Positions 15,860-23,543 of a stretch of DNA of 64,000 nt are shown here, piece by piece. Where the stretch lies: IMG/VR virus record IMGVR_UViG_3300017971_007887, positions 1-64,000 of that record; one strand, given 5' to 3'. Made by a program: the position numbers and the translations under genes. How positions within the stretch are numbered: the first letter of the stretch is position 1; every line of letters begins with the position of its first letter. Source of the stretch: a virus. The notes below the pieces were generated by a model. That model saw only the letters and a list, made by a program, of their open reading frames with translations. It did not search any database and had not been told where the DNA came from.

Positions 15860-17995
15860 CTACCCATTCCTTTCCTCCTCTTCCTTCTTCATGATCTCAT
15901 ACAGCCTCTCCAGATTGCCGGACTTCAGCAACTCTCCCTTCCTGTACTCCCTCTCGCCTTTGCTCTCCTCGGGATCCCCGCGACCGGACGCGAACTGCCC
16001 GGTCTCCAGGGACTGCTGCGCGTAGGTCTCCGCCAAGAACACCGCCCGTGCGAGCGCGTCACTGGCGTCCTTCCCGTAGGGGCCCTTTATAATCTTCTCC
16101 ACCGGCTGGCCGTTCCTGACCGTGCCGTCGTTGAACCTCTGCAGTCCGGCCAGCTGTTCCTCCATCGGGGGGTAAGGGTACGCACTGATCCTACGCTCGG
16201 TGTACGCCCTCTTGGTCCACTCGTACGGAACCACGCTGGTGTCCGTGCTCACGATCTCCCAGTCGAACCCCATCTTCTCCAAGGGCTGCGACAGGCTCAC
16301 CCGCTCGAATGTGTCGAAGCCCACACGGTCGACGGAGAACCCCATGTCCCGGAACACATTGACCAGATCCAACAGCGCGTCGTACGGGACCTCCCCTCCT
16401 GGGGGCGGACGGATCAGCAGGGCCAGGTCCACCCACAGCCTGGGCACCAACTCCCTGACAGCCTCCTTATTCTCATCCACCGCCGCTATCTTACCCATGC
16501 GCAACCGCTCCACGAACCCGTCCACCCCCACCACGCAGAACCCGGAGGCCGCCCCGCTGATGCTCGTGTCTATCCCGATGTACCTGGGCATATCCGGTTT
16601 GCGGATCGGCCTCCACTCTCCCTCCGGCTCCTTGGGATCCACCGGCCTGGCCAGCCTGTCCTTTATCAGGAACACACCGTCGTGGAAGTCGGTGGTCTCC
16701 TCGGTGTAAGGGTGCAGACAAACCTCCCGCGGAACCATAGGCGGGTTCGCAGTGCGATGACAGTCCACTATCACCGACTTGTCGTCGAACAGCATGTTGG
16801 TCCCCTCGGTAGGCAGGCCGATCACCTGCCGTATAAACATCAGGGTGTCCGCAGTCGCCTTGTCTACCCACATACCACCGGCCCGGGGACACTCCACCAC
16901 CCGCTGAATCTCCTGTGGATCCGCCCCTGACGCCTCCATTAGGCGACCGTTCTTGGCGATCTCCTCGGCCACCTGCCGGTCCTCTATAACCTGGGCGGAC
17001 TGAGTCCTGGTGGGAAGCACCACCCAAAACACGTCGTCCATGTCGTACTCGTCCAGCTTAGTCTCCCACTCACTGTGCGCGTACACCTTGGCCCGACATC
17101 TGCCGGTATCCACGTCGGGGATGGTGAGCCCCTTCTTCTCCACCTCCGTCGCCCGCTTCTCGGTGAAGCTATTGGGGACGGTCTCCCGACACAGCACCAC
17201 CACCTTGCACGGGAGCGGCATTATACCCCCTTCATCCTTGACCAGGTACCTGGTCATCATCCTGGTGGTCGCGCTGTCATACACAGTCTGCGCCTCGTCG
17301 TACCTCACCTGGCCCGGATCGGAGCGTTTGCTCTTGTCCACCACGTCGTACAGGTTGGCCTCGTCCAGAACCACAAAAATCAGGTTTTCGGACTCCGCCG
17401 CCGTCTTGCTGGCTCCCGCAAACCTGACGAACACGTTCTTGGGCAGCCGTATCTCGTTGACCAGCCGAACAGGGTCCTCCATCGGGAAGTCCTGCTGGTT
17501 CATGAAGTACGGCGCAGACATCATCATCTGCTTCAGCTCACGGAAGTACGCCGCCTTGGCCTTTTCCTTGGTTACATTCAAGGACATGTACAGAATCTGC
17601 GCGGTGGTGGCCATCTTGCGAAACGCCTTCTGGGGAGTCCCGTAGCAGCCGATCAGGTGGATGCTGTACATCTCGACTGCGGCCGTAAGATACGTTTTTC
17701 CCCAACCAATGCTACCGCGCAGTATCAACTCGAATACCCGCTGCTCGTACACCTCGCAGAAGTGATCCTTTATCAGGTCGTATGCGTCATCGGCCAGGTG
17801 ACCACAGAAGTACGGGTTGTCGATCCACTCACGAGGAGACAGGGGCGTCCGGTCCTCCCTGGCGCGTTCCTCCGCCTCCCTCTGCTGCTGAACAGTGGCC
17901 AGCTTGACGGACCGATGCCGGTCCTCCCGAATCTTCAACAGGTTCAGGTGGTCGTCTTCACCAATCACCTTCCGGAACGCTTCCCAGTCAGCCAC
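15860..17995 (-). CDS. Large terminase subunit (TerL)
   Basis: 711 aa. ATPase domain with Walker A GSIGWGKT (residues 94-101), Walker B LIFVVLDEANLYD (about 205-217) and a C-terminal RNase H-type nuclease beginning at RYIGIDTSISG with further acidic residues downstream. Pumps DNA into the prohead and cuts concatemers. GTG start overlaps the upstream gene. It lies about 5 kb upstream of the portal gene with an accessory island between, and about 5.5 kb from the candidate small subunit at 23544-24185. Confidence 0.92.
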   Translation of the reverse strand: MADWEAFRKVIGEDDHLNLLKIREDRHRSVKLATVQQQREAEERAREDRTPLSPREWIDNPYFCGHLADDAYDLIKDHFCEVYEQRVFELILRGSIGWGKTYLTAAVEMYSIHLIGCYGTPQKAFRKMATTAQILYMSLNVTKEKAKAAYFRELKQMMMSAPYFMNQQDFPMEDPVRLVNEIRLPKNVFVRFAGASKTAAESENLIFVVLDEANLYDVVDKSKRSDPGQVRYDEAQTVYDSATTRMMTRYLVKDEGGIMPLPCKVVVLCRETVPNSFTEKRATEVEKKGLTIPDVDTGRCRAKVYAHSEWETKLDEYDMDDVFWVVLPTRTQSAQVIEDRQVAEEIAKNGRLMEASGADPQEIQRVVECPRAGGMWVDKATADTLMFIRQVIGLPTEGTNMLFDDKSVIVDCHRTANPPMVPREVCLHPYTEETTDFHDGVFLIKDRLARPVDPKEPEGEWRPIRKPDMPRYIGIDTSISGAASGFCVVGVDGFVERLRMGKIAAVDENKEAVRELVPRLWVDLALLIRPPPGGEVPYDALLDLVNVFRDMGFSVDRVGFDTFERVSLSQPLEKMGFDWEIVSTDTSVVPYEWTKRAYTERRISAYPYPPMEEQLAGLQRFNDGTVRNGQPVEKIIKGPYGKDASDALARAVFLAETYAQQSLETGQFASGRGDPEESKGEREYRKGELLKSGNLERLYEIMKKEEEERNG

Positions 17996-18161
17996 TCGTT
18001 CTACCCCCGTGTTTTCCGAATGTCCATCCTATCACCCACCCAGTCGTCCCTCCCAATAACGGCCAAGTCCACGACGGTAAGCCCACATAGTATCCGAACA
18101 CCACGATGCCAAAACCTGCCAACAGTCCGACACCAACAGCCCATATAAAAAATCTGATCAC
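17988..18161 (-). CDS. Small two-helix membrane protein
   Basis: 57 aa from GTG after AAGGAG. Two hydrophobic stretches (FFIWAVGVGLLAGFGIVVFG and WPLLGGTTGWVIGWTF). Upstream of and overlapping the terminase start. Could be a holin-like or superinfection-related membrane protein; unassigned. Confidence 0.65.
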   Translation of the reverse strand: MIRFFIWAVGVGLLAGFGIVVFGYYVGLPSWTWPLLGGTTGWVIGWTFGKHGGRTSG

Positions 18162-18171
18162 TCGATCTCCT

Positions 18172-18387
18172 TCAGGTACTCGTAGGGATCGACCTTCCAC
18201 TCCTCAATCGGCACCACTCACCACAGCACTTGCACCGGACCCAGGCCGGCCGGTGAGACATGGTCACGTCCTTGCGCTCGTGTTTGCCAGGGGGTTTGTC
18301 GTTGCACAGATGACAGACCTTGTCGCCCTTGTTGCCTTGGAACGTCATCCGACAGTAGATGCAGTTGCATCGATACTTGCTGCTCAT
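18172..18387 (-). CDS. Cys-rich zinc-finger-like small protein
   Basis: 71 aa, start MSSKYRCNCIYCRMTF, ATGA coupling. Cys pairs CNCIYC, VCHLC and RCKCCGEWC. Near its end another frame reads WKVDPYEYLKEIE and stops by TGA, matching the YLKEIE ending of the next upstream gene at DNA level too, so the 3' ends share a short duplicated segment. Confidence 0.6.
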   Translation of the reverse strand: MSSKYRCNCIYCRMTFQGNKGDKVCHLCNDKPPGKHERKDVTMSHRPAWVRCKCCGEWCRLRSGRSIPTST

Positions 18388-18617
18388 TCGATCTCCTTCA
18401 GGTACTTCTCGACCAGCGCCAAGATGTCCTCCATCATTTCGTGCTTCGACTCGGGCGGTGTGTAGAAATACCGCTCCAGGACACTCCGGACCCGCCGCAG
18501 CATCCTGACGTGCTCCATCGACCTCGACACCTCGGCCTTGTGCATGACCTTCAGTGCGTCCCGCTCCTCAATACATTCGGGCATGACGCACTTGATCCCA
18601 CTGTGCTTGACCGTCAT
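18384..18617 (-). CDS. Helical hypothetical protein
   Basis: 77 aa, start MTVKHSGIKCVMPEC by TGATG overlap (an ATG 15 bases upstream is possible). Two Cys near the N-terminus, then long charged helices ending EKYLKEIE. Function unknown. Confidence 0.65.
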   Translation of the reverse strand: MTVKHSGIKCVMPECIEERDALKVMHKAEVSRSMEHVRMLRRVRSVLERYFYTPPESKHEMMEDILALVEKYLKEIE

Positions 18618-18715
18618 CAGTTCACCAGCCATTGGATCAGGAAGCCCAGACCCGCGAACGCTGCGGCGATGCCGACGACGAGCCAGAAGGTCCTCCAGTT
18701 CTTGACGACGCTCAT
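18617..18715 (-). CDS. Single-pass membrane peptide, 32 aa
   Basis: Start MSVVKNWRTFWLVVGIAAAF, hydrophobic through residue 31. Preceded by GGGGAAGAG. Short, but both neighbours abut it, so it is probably real. Confidence 0.55.
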   Translation of the reverse strand: MSVVKNWRTFWLVVGIAAAFAGLGFLIQWLVN

Positions 18716-18717
18716 GG

Positions 18718-18828
18718 CTACCACTCTTCCCCGAATATGGCCGACTCTACTATCCACATCGGTAACATTCCACCACCTCCCATCTGGTAAAACGCCACAC
18801 AAATCGGCATCTGCTTTTCGCCACTCAT
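18718..18828 (-). CDS. Very small hypothetical protein, 36 aa
   Basis: Start MSGEKQMPICVAFYQMGGGG with ATGA overlap to the upstream gene; TAG at 18718 is two bases before the next ATG. Support is the tight packing; function unknown. Confidence 0.55.
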   Translation of the reverse strand: MSGEKQMPICVAFYQMGGGGMLPMWIVESAIFGEEW

Positions 18829-19031
18829 GTCTTCAGAACCAAGCCCATCTCGTTCTTGATGCCCCGGCCGTTGCAGGTCAGCTCGATGGCGACTATCCGC
18901 TGCGGCCTCTCGGTAAGGCTGGTCGTGATCACGTCGCCCACGATCAGGTGCGGGTTGCGGTCCCGGTCGGCCACGTACACATCACCCCTGCCACTGACCC
19001 TCACATGATATTTGCAGATGACGTGATTCAC
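18825..19031 (-). CDS. Hypothetical beta-rich small protein
   Basis: 68 aa, GTG start overlapping the upstream stop (GTGA). The segment RGDVYVADRDRNPHLIVGDV suggests a small barrel. No family recognised. Confidence 0.65.
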   Translation of the reverse strand: MNHVICKYHVRVSGRGDVYVADRDRNPHLIVGDVITTSLTERPQRIVAIELTCNGRGIKNEMGLVLKT

Positions 19032-19285
19032 TTCACCGGGCTCTCCAGCGCCCGCCTGGCCACCGCGCCCCGGTCCCTCTGTATCTTGCCGGTGACCAGC
19101 TCCTCCGTCAGCAGGTTGATCGTGATCTGGTAGTCTGCCGGGTCGGTGTAGAACGTCAACGCAGTCCTCAGACGGACCACCTCACACGTCCAACACAACC
19201 CATTCGGGATATTCCCTACACCGGGGATCACCGCCCGGTTGTGGTCGTTCAACTCGCAGCCGCACACTTCACATTCGGTTCCCAT
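19028..19285 (-). CDS. Small zinc-ribbon protein
   Basis: 85 aa, start MGTECEVCGCELNDHNRAV after GGGAGGATG. CEVCGC and LCWTCE pairs form a likely zinc ribbon followed by helices. Overlaps the upstream gene by 17 bases. Confidence 0.65.
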   Translation of the reverse strand: MGTECEVCGCELNDHNRAVIPGVGNIPNGLCWTCEVVRLRTALTFYTDPADYQITINLLTEELVTGKIQRDRGAVARRALESPVK

Positions 19286-19475
19286 GAGAACATCCTCCCA
19301 ACGTGGTACAGAACTGACAATCCTTGCAAGCCAACTTCAAGATTTCCTGCTTGCAGTCCAGCCCGTGATACTCCTTCAGGTCGGCAATCGCTTCATCGGT
19401 AGTCGTCGCGCACACCTTGCCACCAGCACTGACCAATTCGTGCGTGTGACCCTTGCGCCTCCACTGCCTTTCCAT
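19269..19475 (-). CDS. Small Cys protein, paralogue of 20285-20530
   Basis: 68 aa, start MERQWRRKGHTHELVS by TGATG overlap. The core HELVSAGGKVCATTTDEAIA and the C-terminal CKDCQFC match ELVSRVGRVCAWVADEAV and CRRCRYNF in the gene at 20285. A duplicated family of unknown function. Confidence 0.7.
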   Translation of the reverse strand: MERQWRRKGHTHELVSAGGKVCATTTDEAIADLKEYHGLDCKQEILKLACKDCQFCTTLGGCSHGNRM

Positions 19476-19654
19476 CAATCCTCCTCAGCCAGCACAATCT
19501 TGATGCCTTCCCGGATTCCGTTGATGGTCTGTCGCCGGATACTCGGTTCTCTTACTGTGCACAAGTCACCCAGCTTCTCGTTCACCTTCTCCAGCACGCC
19601 CTCCAGCCGCTCGACCCTCGGGTGCTTCTCCTCCACGTCGGACACCTCGAACAT
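19475..19654 (-). CDS. Small helical protein, 59 aa
   Basis: Start MFEVSDVEEKHPRVERL after GGAGGCACC; stop overlaps the next start (TGATG). Heptad-like, probably a coiled coil. Its first 89 bases are overlapped by the end of the upstream frame, see that entry. Confidence 0.6.
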   Translation of the reverse strand: MFEVSDVEEKHPRVERLEGVLEKVNEKLGDLCTVREPSIRRQTINGIREGIKIVLAEED

Positions 19655-19907
19655 GATGGTGCCTCCATGGCAACTTCACCGTGTACACGCGCTCGCAATA
19701 CAACTCGACCGTCCGTAGGTCGTGCGTTATGGTTTGAACCCCATACCGGACGCCGAGGACCTTATAGTGACGCTGCTCGTTCCTCTTCATCAGCGTCACC
19801 ACCTCGCCTATCCGTGGAACCACGTCGGTCTCGAACCGCTCCACCTCCTCCGCCTCGCCCCACCGCCCGGACTCCTCGCTCTCCTCATAAATGGTCACGT
19901 TCACCAT
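19566..19907 (-). CDS. Hypothetical protein with doubtful C-terminus
   Basis: 113 aa as an open frame. The first 82 residues (MVNVTIYEESEESGRWG through VYTVKLPWRH) look genuine; the rest reads through the 19475-19654 gene in another frame and is Arg/Gly-rich. A missed stop or an indel near 19655 is likely. Start by TGATG after AGGAGGG. Confidence 0.5.
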   Translation of the reverse strand: MVNVTIYEESEESGRWGEAEEVERFETDVVPRIGEVVTLMKRNEQRHYKVLGVRYGVQTITHDLRTVELYCERVYTVKLPWRHHHVRGVRRGGEAPEGRAAGGRAGEGEREAG

Positions 19908-20007
19908 CAGTCCCTCCTGCTGGCCCGCTCGGCCAGCCCGAACACGATCACCACAGCGCCGCGCCTCCCAGGATGTTCAACAGCAGCTTCCACTCGTCGG
20001 CGGTCAT
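19907..20007 (-). pseudogene. Frameshifted small membrane protein gene
   Basis: ATG at 20007 overlaps the upstream stop and opens MTADEWKLLLNILGGAAL, then hits TGA. Adding one base near 19953 restores VVIVFGLAERASRRD and a TGA that overlaps the next start. The joined 33-aa product has one membrane helix. A sequencing or assembly indel, or a true inactivation. Confidence 0.6.
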
Positions 20008-20288
20008 CGTCTGAACCACCTGCGCCACCACGGCAGGCGTCTGAACCTCCACTCGGCCGGAATCACCTCGCAGAACAACCAACCGCCCAGCGACGACGGA
20101 GGCAACGGCCTCAACCCCAACCCGTCCAGCACGACGCCCTCAAGCTCTGCCGCGACGCTCACCGCCAGGAGCATCACCAGGTCCTCGCTGATCCAAGTCT
20201 CCAGCGATGCCTCCTCGACCGTCCACTTGGCGACGAGCCTGCGCCGGGTGGATGCTATCTGCCCGACCTTCACGTTCAGGGCGGTCAT
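20004..20288 (-). CDS. Hypothetical protein
   Basis: 94 aa, start MTALNVKVGQIASTRRRL; stop and start both coupled by ATGA. Ends in an Arg/Trp-rich stretch (RRLPWWRRWFRR). Function unknown. Confidence 0.65.
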   Translation of the reverse strand: MTALNVKVGQIASTRRRLVAKWTVEEASLETWISEDLVMLLAVSVAAELEGVVLDGLGLRPLPPSSLGGWLFCEVIPAEWRFRRLPWWRRWFRR

Positions 20289-20530
20289 CGCCGCATCACC
20301 CGGTCAGTGCAGCCGTCCCGGCCGAACGGATTCTTAAAATTGTACCGACACCGACGACAGGCCTTCTTCTCGACGTGCTCCTTGGCCTGCTCCGCCACAC
20401 CCTCGTACTTCCGCGAGTCCATCACCGCCTCGTCCGCTACCCAAGCGCACACCCTTCCCACCCGACTGACCAGCTCCCACTGGTTCTTGTCGTCGTTGCG
20501 CTTCCACTTCTTCTCGAATTCGGCGGTCAT
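20285..20530 (-). CDS. Small Cys protein, paralogue of 19269-19475
   Basis: 81 aa, start MTAEFEKKWKRNDDKN by ATGA overlap. Shares the ELVSxxGxVCAxxxDEA core and a C-terminal Cys pair with the gene at 19269. Confidence 0.7.
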   Translation of the reverse strand: MTAEFEKKWKRNDDKNQWELVSRVGRVCAWVADEAVMDSRKYEGVAEQAKEHVEKKACRRCRYNFKNPFGRDGCTDRVMRR

Positions 20531-20715
20531 CTCAGTCTCGTCACGGTTATCTGAATGAGCGGACACCACTCAGGGAACTCGTCGTCGGTCACGATGCTTC
20601 TCATGTCCAACCCAGGATAGCTGCACTCGTCATGATAGACCACATCGTCGTAATGCCTGAACGGGCAGTCCATGCACCGCTTGACAATAACCTGGGGTGT
20701 TGCTTCCTCGTTCAT
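20527..20715 (-). CDS. Small Cys4 protein
   Basis: 62 aa, start MNEEATPQVIVKRCMDCPFR with ATGA coupling on both sides. CMDCPFRHY, ECSYPG and WCPL give four Cys in zinc-ribbon spacing. Function unknown. Confidence 0.7.
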   Translation of the reverse strand: MNEEATPQVIVKRCMDCPFRHYDDVVYHDECSYPGLDMRSIVTDDEFPEWCPLIQITVTRLR

Positions 20716-20942
20716 CTCTCCATCCTGGCGATCAGGTCTTCCATCTTCACGATCAGCCGCATCTGGTCGGTGGACAGCACCCTGACCTCGGCGTCCACGT
20801 TCGTGAGGTCGGCGTTCTTCAGGTCCGCAGCCCTCAACGTTGGATTGCCGGTCTCGATGTAGCAGATCCGCATGTACAACCCCAACACCATCAACTCCAC
20901 CTCACTCCTGGTGAACAGAAGCTCAACGGTCCGGTCAGTCAT
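20712..20942 (-). CDS. Helical hypothetical protein
   Basis: 76 aa, start MTDRTVELLFTRSEVELM two bases after the upstream TAG. Helical with one short pentapeptide-like stretch (LRAADLKNADLTNVDA), too short to call a pentapeptide repeat fold. Confidence 0.65.
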   Translation of the reverse strand: MTDRTVELLFTRSEVELMVLGLYMRICYIETGNPTLRAADLKNADLTNVDAEVRVLSTDQMRLIVKMEDLIARMER

Positions 20943-20944
20943 GG

Positions 20945-22501
20945 CTACCACTCCCAGTCGTCGCCGGGGATCTTCCGCACCACCTTGCCCAGCCGCCTGG
21001 GCTTGTTCGTGGCCCTCGGCAGGGACGTCCCGTCCTTGTAGCCGTGGTCGCCGGCCCTGTCTCCAGGCAGTAGTGGTGCCGTGTACTCGTAGTCTATCTT
21101 CTCGGCAGTGGGCGACACCACCTCCGTGTCCTCCAACGGCCAACGATCATGCTTGCCCGTCCGGACGCACACCTGGACCTCGTCGTCGTGGATGAACACC
21201 ACCCGGCCCATCCTGCCGGTCCTCCGGTGCCTGACCCGGTCGGTGTCGTACTTCTGCATCAGGTGCGTCAACCGGTCGTGGTGGTTCTCCTGGTCTTCAA
21301 TGTCGTCGGTCACCACGATCAGGTCCGTCAGCGCCGACGCGACAGGACGCCCGTCGCCCTCCCACACCACCTCAGCGCCACGGACCTCGGTCTCGTGCCG
21401 TTGCAAGCGCCTCAGCTTCTTGATCACACCGACCCCAAACTCCGAGTACCTCTTGTGCCGCACCTTCGCACCCACCGGGTACAACAGGCCCTCCTTCTTC
21501 TGTTCGGCATGCCTCAGCCGCTTCAACGCAGACCATCCCTCAGACCCGTCCGGCCATCGCACCCTGGCGCTCGGCTTCTGCAGGTAGGTACCCAACTTGA
21601 TCACCTTGCCCACTCCCAACTCTGCACCGCAGTGCACCACCTTGTCTCCTACTTCGATCTCAGGTTCCATGCCTACCTCCTGTTCCGGCAACGCTAGGTC
21701 GCCAATCATTTTCGGTTCGCCCACCTCGGCCGTGTACTCGCCCACCACGTGCCTGCAATTGAAGCCTCCCGGTTTCTTTGGCGGCTCCGGGAACTTCGGA
21801 ACGCGAGCGGCGACTATCGGCAACGCCCACGTCTCGAAGAAGCTGGCCAGCGGCGATGGCCCGTAATCACCGTTCGTCTTGTTCACGTGCCGCTCCTTGA
21901 ACTTCTCGAACTGCTCGACCTGCGCCTCGGTCGGGATCGTGTGCGGTGACGGCGACAACGGCAACTGCCATTTGCCCATACCTGACAGCGGCAGCGCCCA
22001 CTTCTTGAAGTGCTCGATCAGCTGGTCGTCGTTGTCGATGATAGCTTTCTGGATCTCCTTCGCGATCGCGGCCGCCACCTTGTGCTCCTCCACAAGGGTC
22101 TTCACCGGCTCGATCTTGACCTCGCCGTCCTTGACCACCACTGCCTTCTCGTCCGGGCGCTCCGCCAGGTCCGCCTTGTTCATCCGCTCGATCTCGGCCA
22201 TCGTCAGCGCGTTGGCCAGCATGGTCTTCCCGTACCGGGAGCCTGCGGTCAACAGCGGGCGCAACTCCGCCAGCGGACTCACACCGTACACTTCCTCCGG
22301 CGTGAGCGGCACCTTGAACGGCTCGATCTGCGGCTCGATGCACGCCACGTCCTCCACCGACCACCGGTCGTGGTAGAACCGCCGCTCCCCGTCCTGCTCG
22401 ATCACCCTGACCTTCAGCCAGTCGGCCTCGAACGACTGCACCAATGCCCGCCTGCTGTCCCAATGCACCACCGTCTTACCCACCATGTCCTTGCTCTTCA
22501 T
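20945..22501 (-). CDS. Large hypothetical protein with KOW/Tudor-like repeats
   Basis: 518 aa, start MKSKDMVGKTVVHWD after GGAGGTTGATC. At least four similar barrel-type segments recur: VGKTVVHWDSRRALVQSF, VGDKVVHCGAELGVGKVI, VGAKVRHKRYSEFGVGVI and RVRHRRTGRMGRVVFIHD. The form V-x-H-x-x-x-x-G-x-G-x-V suggests KOW, CarD or Tudor-like folds for nucleic-acid or protein binding. The middle is helical and charged. First gene after a terminator-like hairpin and a palindrome, so probably the head of its own transcript. Function unknown. Confidence 0.75.
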   Translation of the reverse strand: MKSKDMVGKTVVHWDSRRALVQSFEADWLKVRVIEQDGERRFYHDRWSVEDVACIEPQIEPFKVPLTPEEVYGVSPLAELRPLLTAGSRYGKTMLANALTMAEIERMNKADLAERPDEKAVVVKDGEVKIEPVKTLVEEHKVAAAIAKEIQKAIIDNDDQLIEHFKKWALPLSGMGKWQLPLSPSPHTIPTEAQVEQFEKFKERHVNKTNGDYGPSPLASFFETWALPIVAARVPKFPEPPKKPGGFNCRHVVGEYTAEVGEPKMIGDLALPEQEVGMEPEIEVGDKVVHCGAELGVGKVIKLGTYLQKPSARVRWPDGSEGWSALKRLRHAEQKKEGLLYPVGAKVRHKRYSEFGVGVIKKLRRLQRHETEVRGAEVVWEGDGRPVASALTDLIVVTDDIEDQENHHDRLTHLMQKYDTDRVRHRRTGRMGRVVFIHDDEVQVCVRTGKHDRWPLEDTEVVSPTAEKIDYEYTAPLLPGDRAGDHGYKDGTSLPRATNKPRRLGKVVRKIPGDDWEW

Positions 22502-22516
22502 GATCAACCTCCAGGC

Positions 22517-22726
22517 TCAGTATAGTGCAATCTTCTGGTTTATAAAACAGGTTTTTATAATGGACCGTCTATCGCCACGGACGGTCCGACGTGGGCGGCC
22601 GCCTGGACGGAGGTAGGTGCCCATCGACCGCTGCGGGTGTTTTGGGAGAAGCGAAAGACGGGTCAGCGCCTCCCACCGAATGATCTCACCTGGTCCCAAG
22701 CCCAAGTACTCCCGCCAGGTCGCCAC
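22517..22726 (-). CDS. Hypothetical protein, boundaries uncertain
   Basis: 69 aa from a GTG with no clear ribosome site. The protein-like part is WREYLGLGPGEIIRWEALTR followed by LSLLPKHPQRSMG. The frame continues upstream without a start codon to the TGA of the 22757 gene, and downstream it runs through a hairpin and operator, so both ends are doubtful. Confidence 0.4.
   Translation of the reverse strand: MATWREYLGLGPGEIIRWEALTRLSLLPKHPQRSMGTYLRPGGRPRRTVRGDRRSIIKTCFINQKIALY
22519..22587 (-). promoter_or_regulatory. Hairpin, palindrome (family B) and weak promoter candidate
   Basis: On the minus strand GGACCGTC and its complement form an 8-bp hairpin (22562-22587) followed by ATTATAAAAA. 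Then comes the palindrome TTATAAAAACCTGTTTTATAAA (22539-22560), and a TATACT hexamer at 22519-22524 with TTTATA 16 bases upstream. The -10 is good, the -35 poor. Together they look like an operon boundary. Confidence 0.45.
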
Positions 22727-22756
22727 CGCCCGCTGGGCGAATCCTGGTCTTTCCAG

Positions 22757-23035
22757 TCAAGGTGCTCTGCGCAACTGGTCAGTCAACCACTCCTTGGTCA
22801 TGCGTCGGCACCCATTGTCGTCACAGTACCACGGCCCTGCCGTCGCGGGGCGTTCCCAAAAATGATCGTTGTTCAGGCGCTCCTTGAGCCACTTGATCCG
22901 CTCGTCTATCCGCAGGACGTGCTGCTCGATGCGGTCCAGTTGCTTCTCCTCCCTCGACTCAGTATCGAACACAAGACCCACCACGACGACAAGCGCAGCG
23001 ATCACCGCAATGACGCCCGCGAAGTATTTGAACAT
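22757..23035 (-). CDS. Membrane-anchored coiled-coil protein
   Basis: 92 aa, start MFKYFAGVIAVIAALVVVVG: one N-terminal membrane helix, then a charged coiled coil (SREEKQLDRIEQHVLRIDER) and a two-Cys C-terminal part (WYCDDNGCRR). Topology resembles an inner-membrane spanin (Rz-type), although the lysis genes lie at 60 kb; other membrane roles are equally possible. Confidence 0.65.
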   Translation of the reverse strand: MFKYFAGVIAVIAALVVVVGLVFDTESREEKQLDRIEQHVLRIDERIKWLKERLNNDHFWERPATAGPWYCDDNGCRRMTKEWLTDQLRRAP

Positions 23036-23100
23036 CCCAGTCCATCAACTCACTCCTTTATGGTTCTCCAGCGTCGTTTGTCCCCGGTTTTTGAAATTGT

Positions 23101-23289
23101 CTACTCTCCCTTCACCACGATGCTGCCGAACACCACCAGCATAAACACCGGGAATGCGACAGGCCACAGCAGAACCATGGCCGCCCCGATCCTATCTAGC
23201 GAAAGTATGTAGTGCCCAAGCACCCAGCCAACAGCGGCGTACACATTCGCCGCACCGACGATCGACAGGACTGTCCAGTACCACTCCAT
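23101..23289 (-). CDS. Small membrane protein, two helices
   Basis: 62 aa, start MEWYWTVLSIVGAANVYAAV after AAGGAATAG. Two hydrophobic segments with a short polar turn (SLDRIG). Function unknown; holin-like size but away from the lysis genes. Confidence 0.7.
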   Translation of the reverse strand: MEWYWTVLSIVGAANVYAAVGWVLGHYILSLDRIGAAMVLLWPVAFPVFMLVVFGSIVVKGE

Positions 23290-23293
23290 ATCT

Positions 23294-23521
23294 CTATTCC
23301 TTCTTCAACGCAGCATCCAACTTCATATCCAGCAATAATTCCAAGTTGGCCAATCTATTCTCCAACGCACTTATCTTCTCAGCCATGTTCGCATTGACCG
23401 ACTTCAAGGTATCAATAATACCATCTACTTTATCCCAATACTCCCGCACCTGGACCGGTGCAGAATTATAACCTCATGTACACGGAGTATCCCAACATTT
23501 TACACAATCAGATAGTGCCAT
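23294..23521 (-). CDS. Zinc-knuckle coiled-coil protein with in-frame UGA (candidate selenoprotein or readthrough)
   Basis: ATG at 23521 follows GGAGACTGGT and reads MALSDCVKCWDTPCT, then UGA at 23474-23476, then in the same frame GYNSAPVQVREYWDKVDG and a coiled coil ending LLLDMKLDAALKKE before TAG. No start codon with a ribosome site opens the second half. The Cys pattern C-x2-C-x4-C-x-[UGA]-G-Y suggests that Cys belongs at the UGA. After UGA, 17 bases lead to a six-base loop beginning GGUC on a GCACC/GGUGC stem, within the usual bacterial SECIS geometry. Alternatives: TGT or TGC mutated or misread as TGA. Standard TGA stops are used by neighbours. Confidence 0.55.
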
Positions 23522-23543
23522 ACCAGTCTCCTCTCATCAGGGA

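Noticed and set aside
23464-23469. TATAAT on the minus strand within the UGA-containing gene as a promoter
   Set aside because: No -35 at proper spacing (nearest TTGGGA is 19 bases away) and the segment is needed as coding sequence after the UGA; kept only as an alternative.
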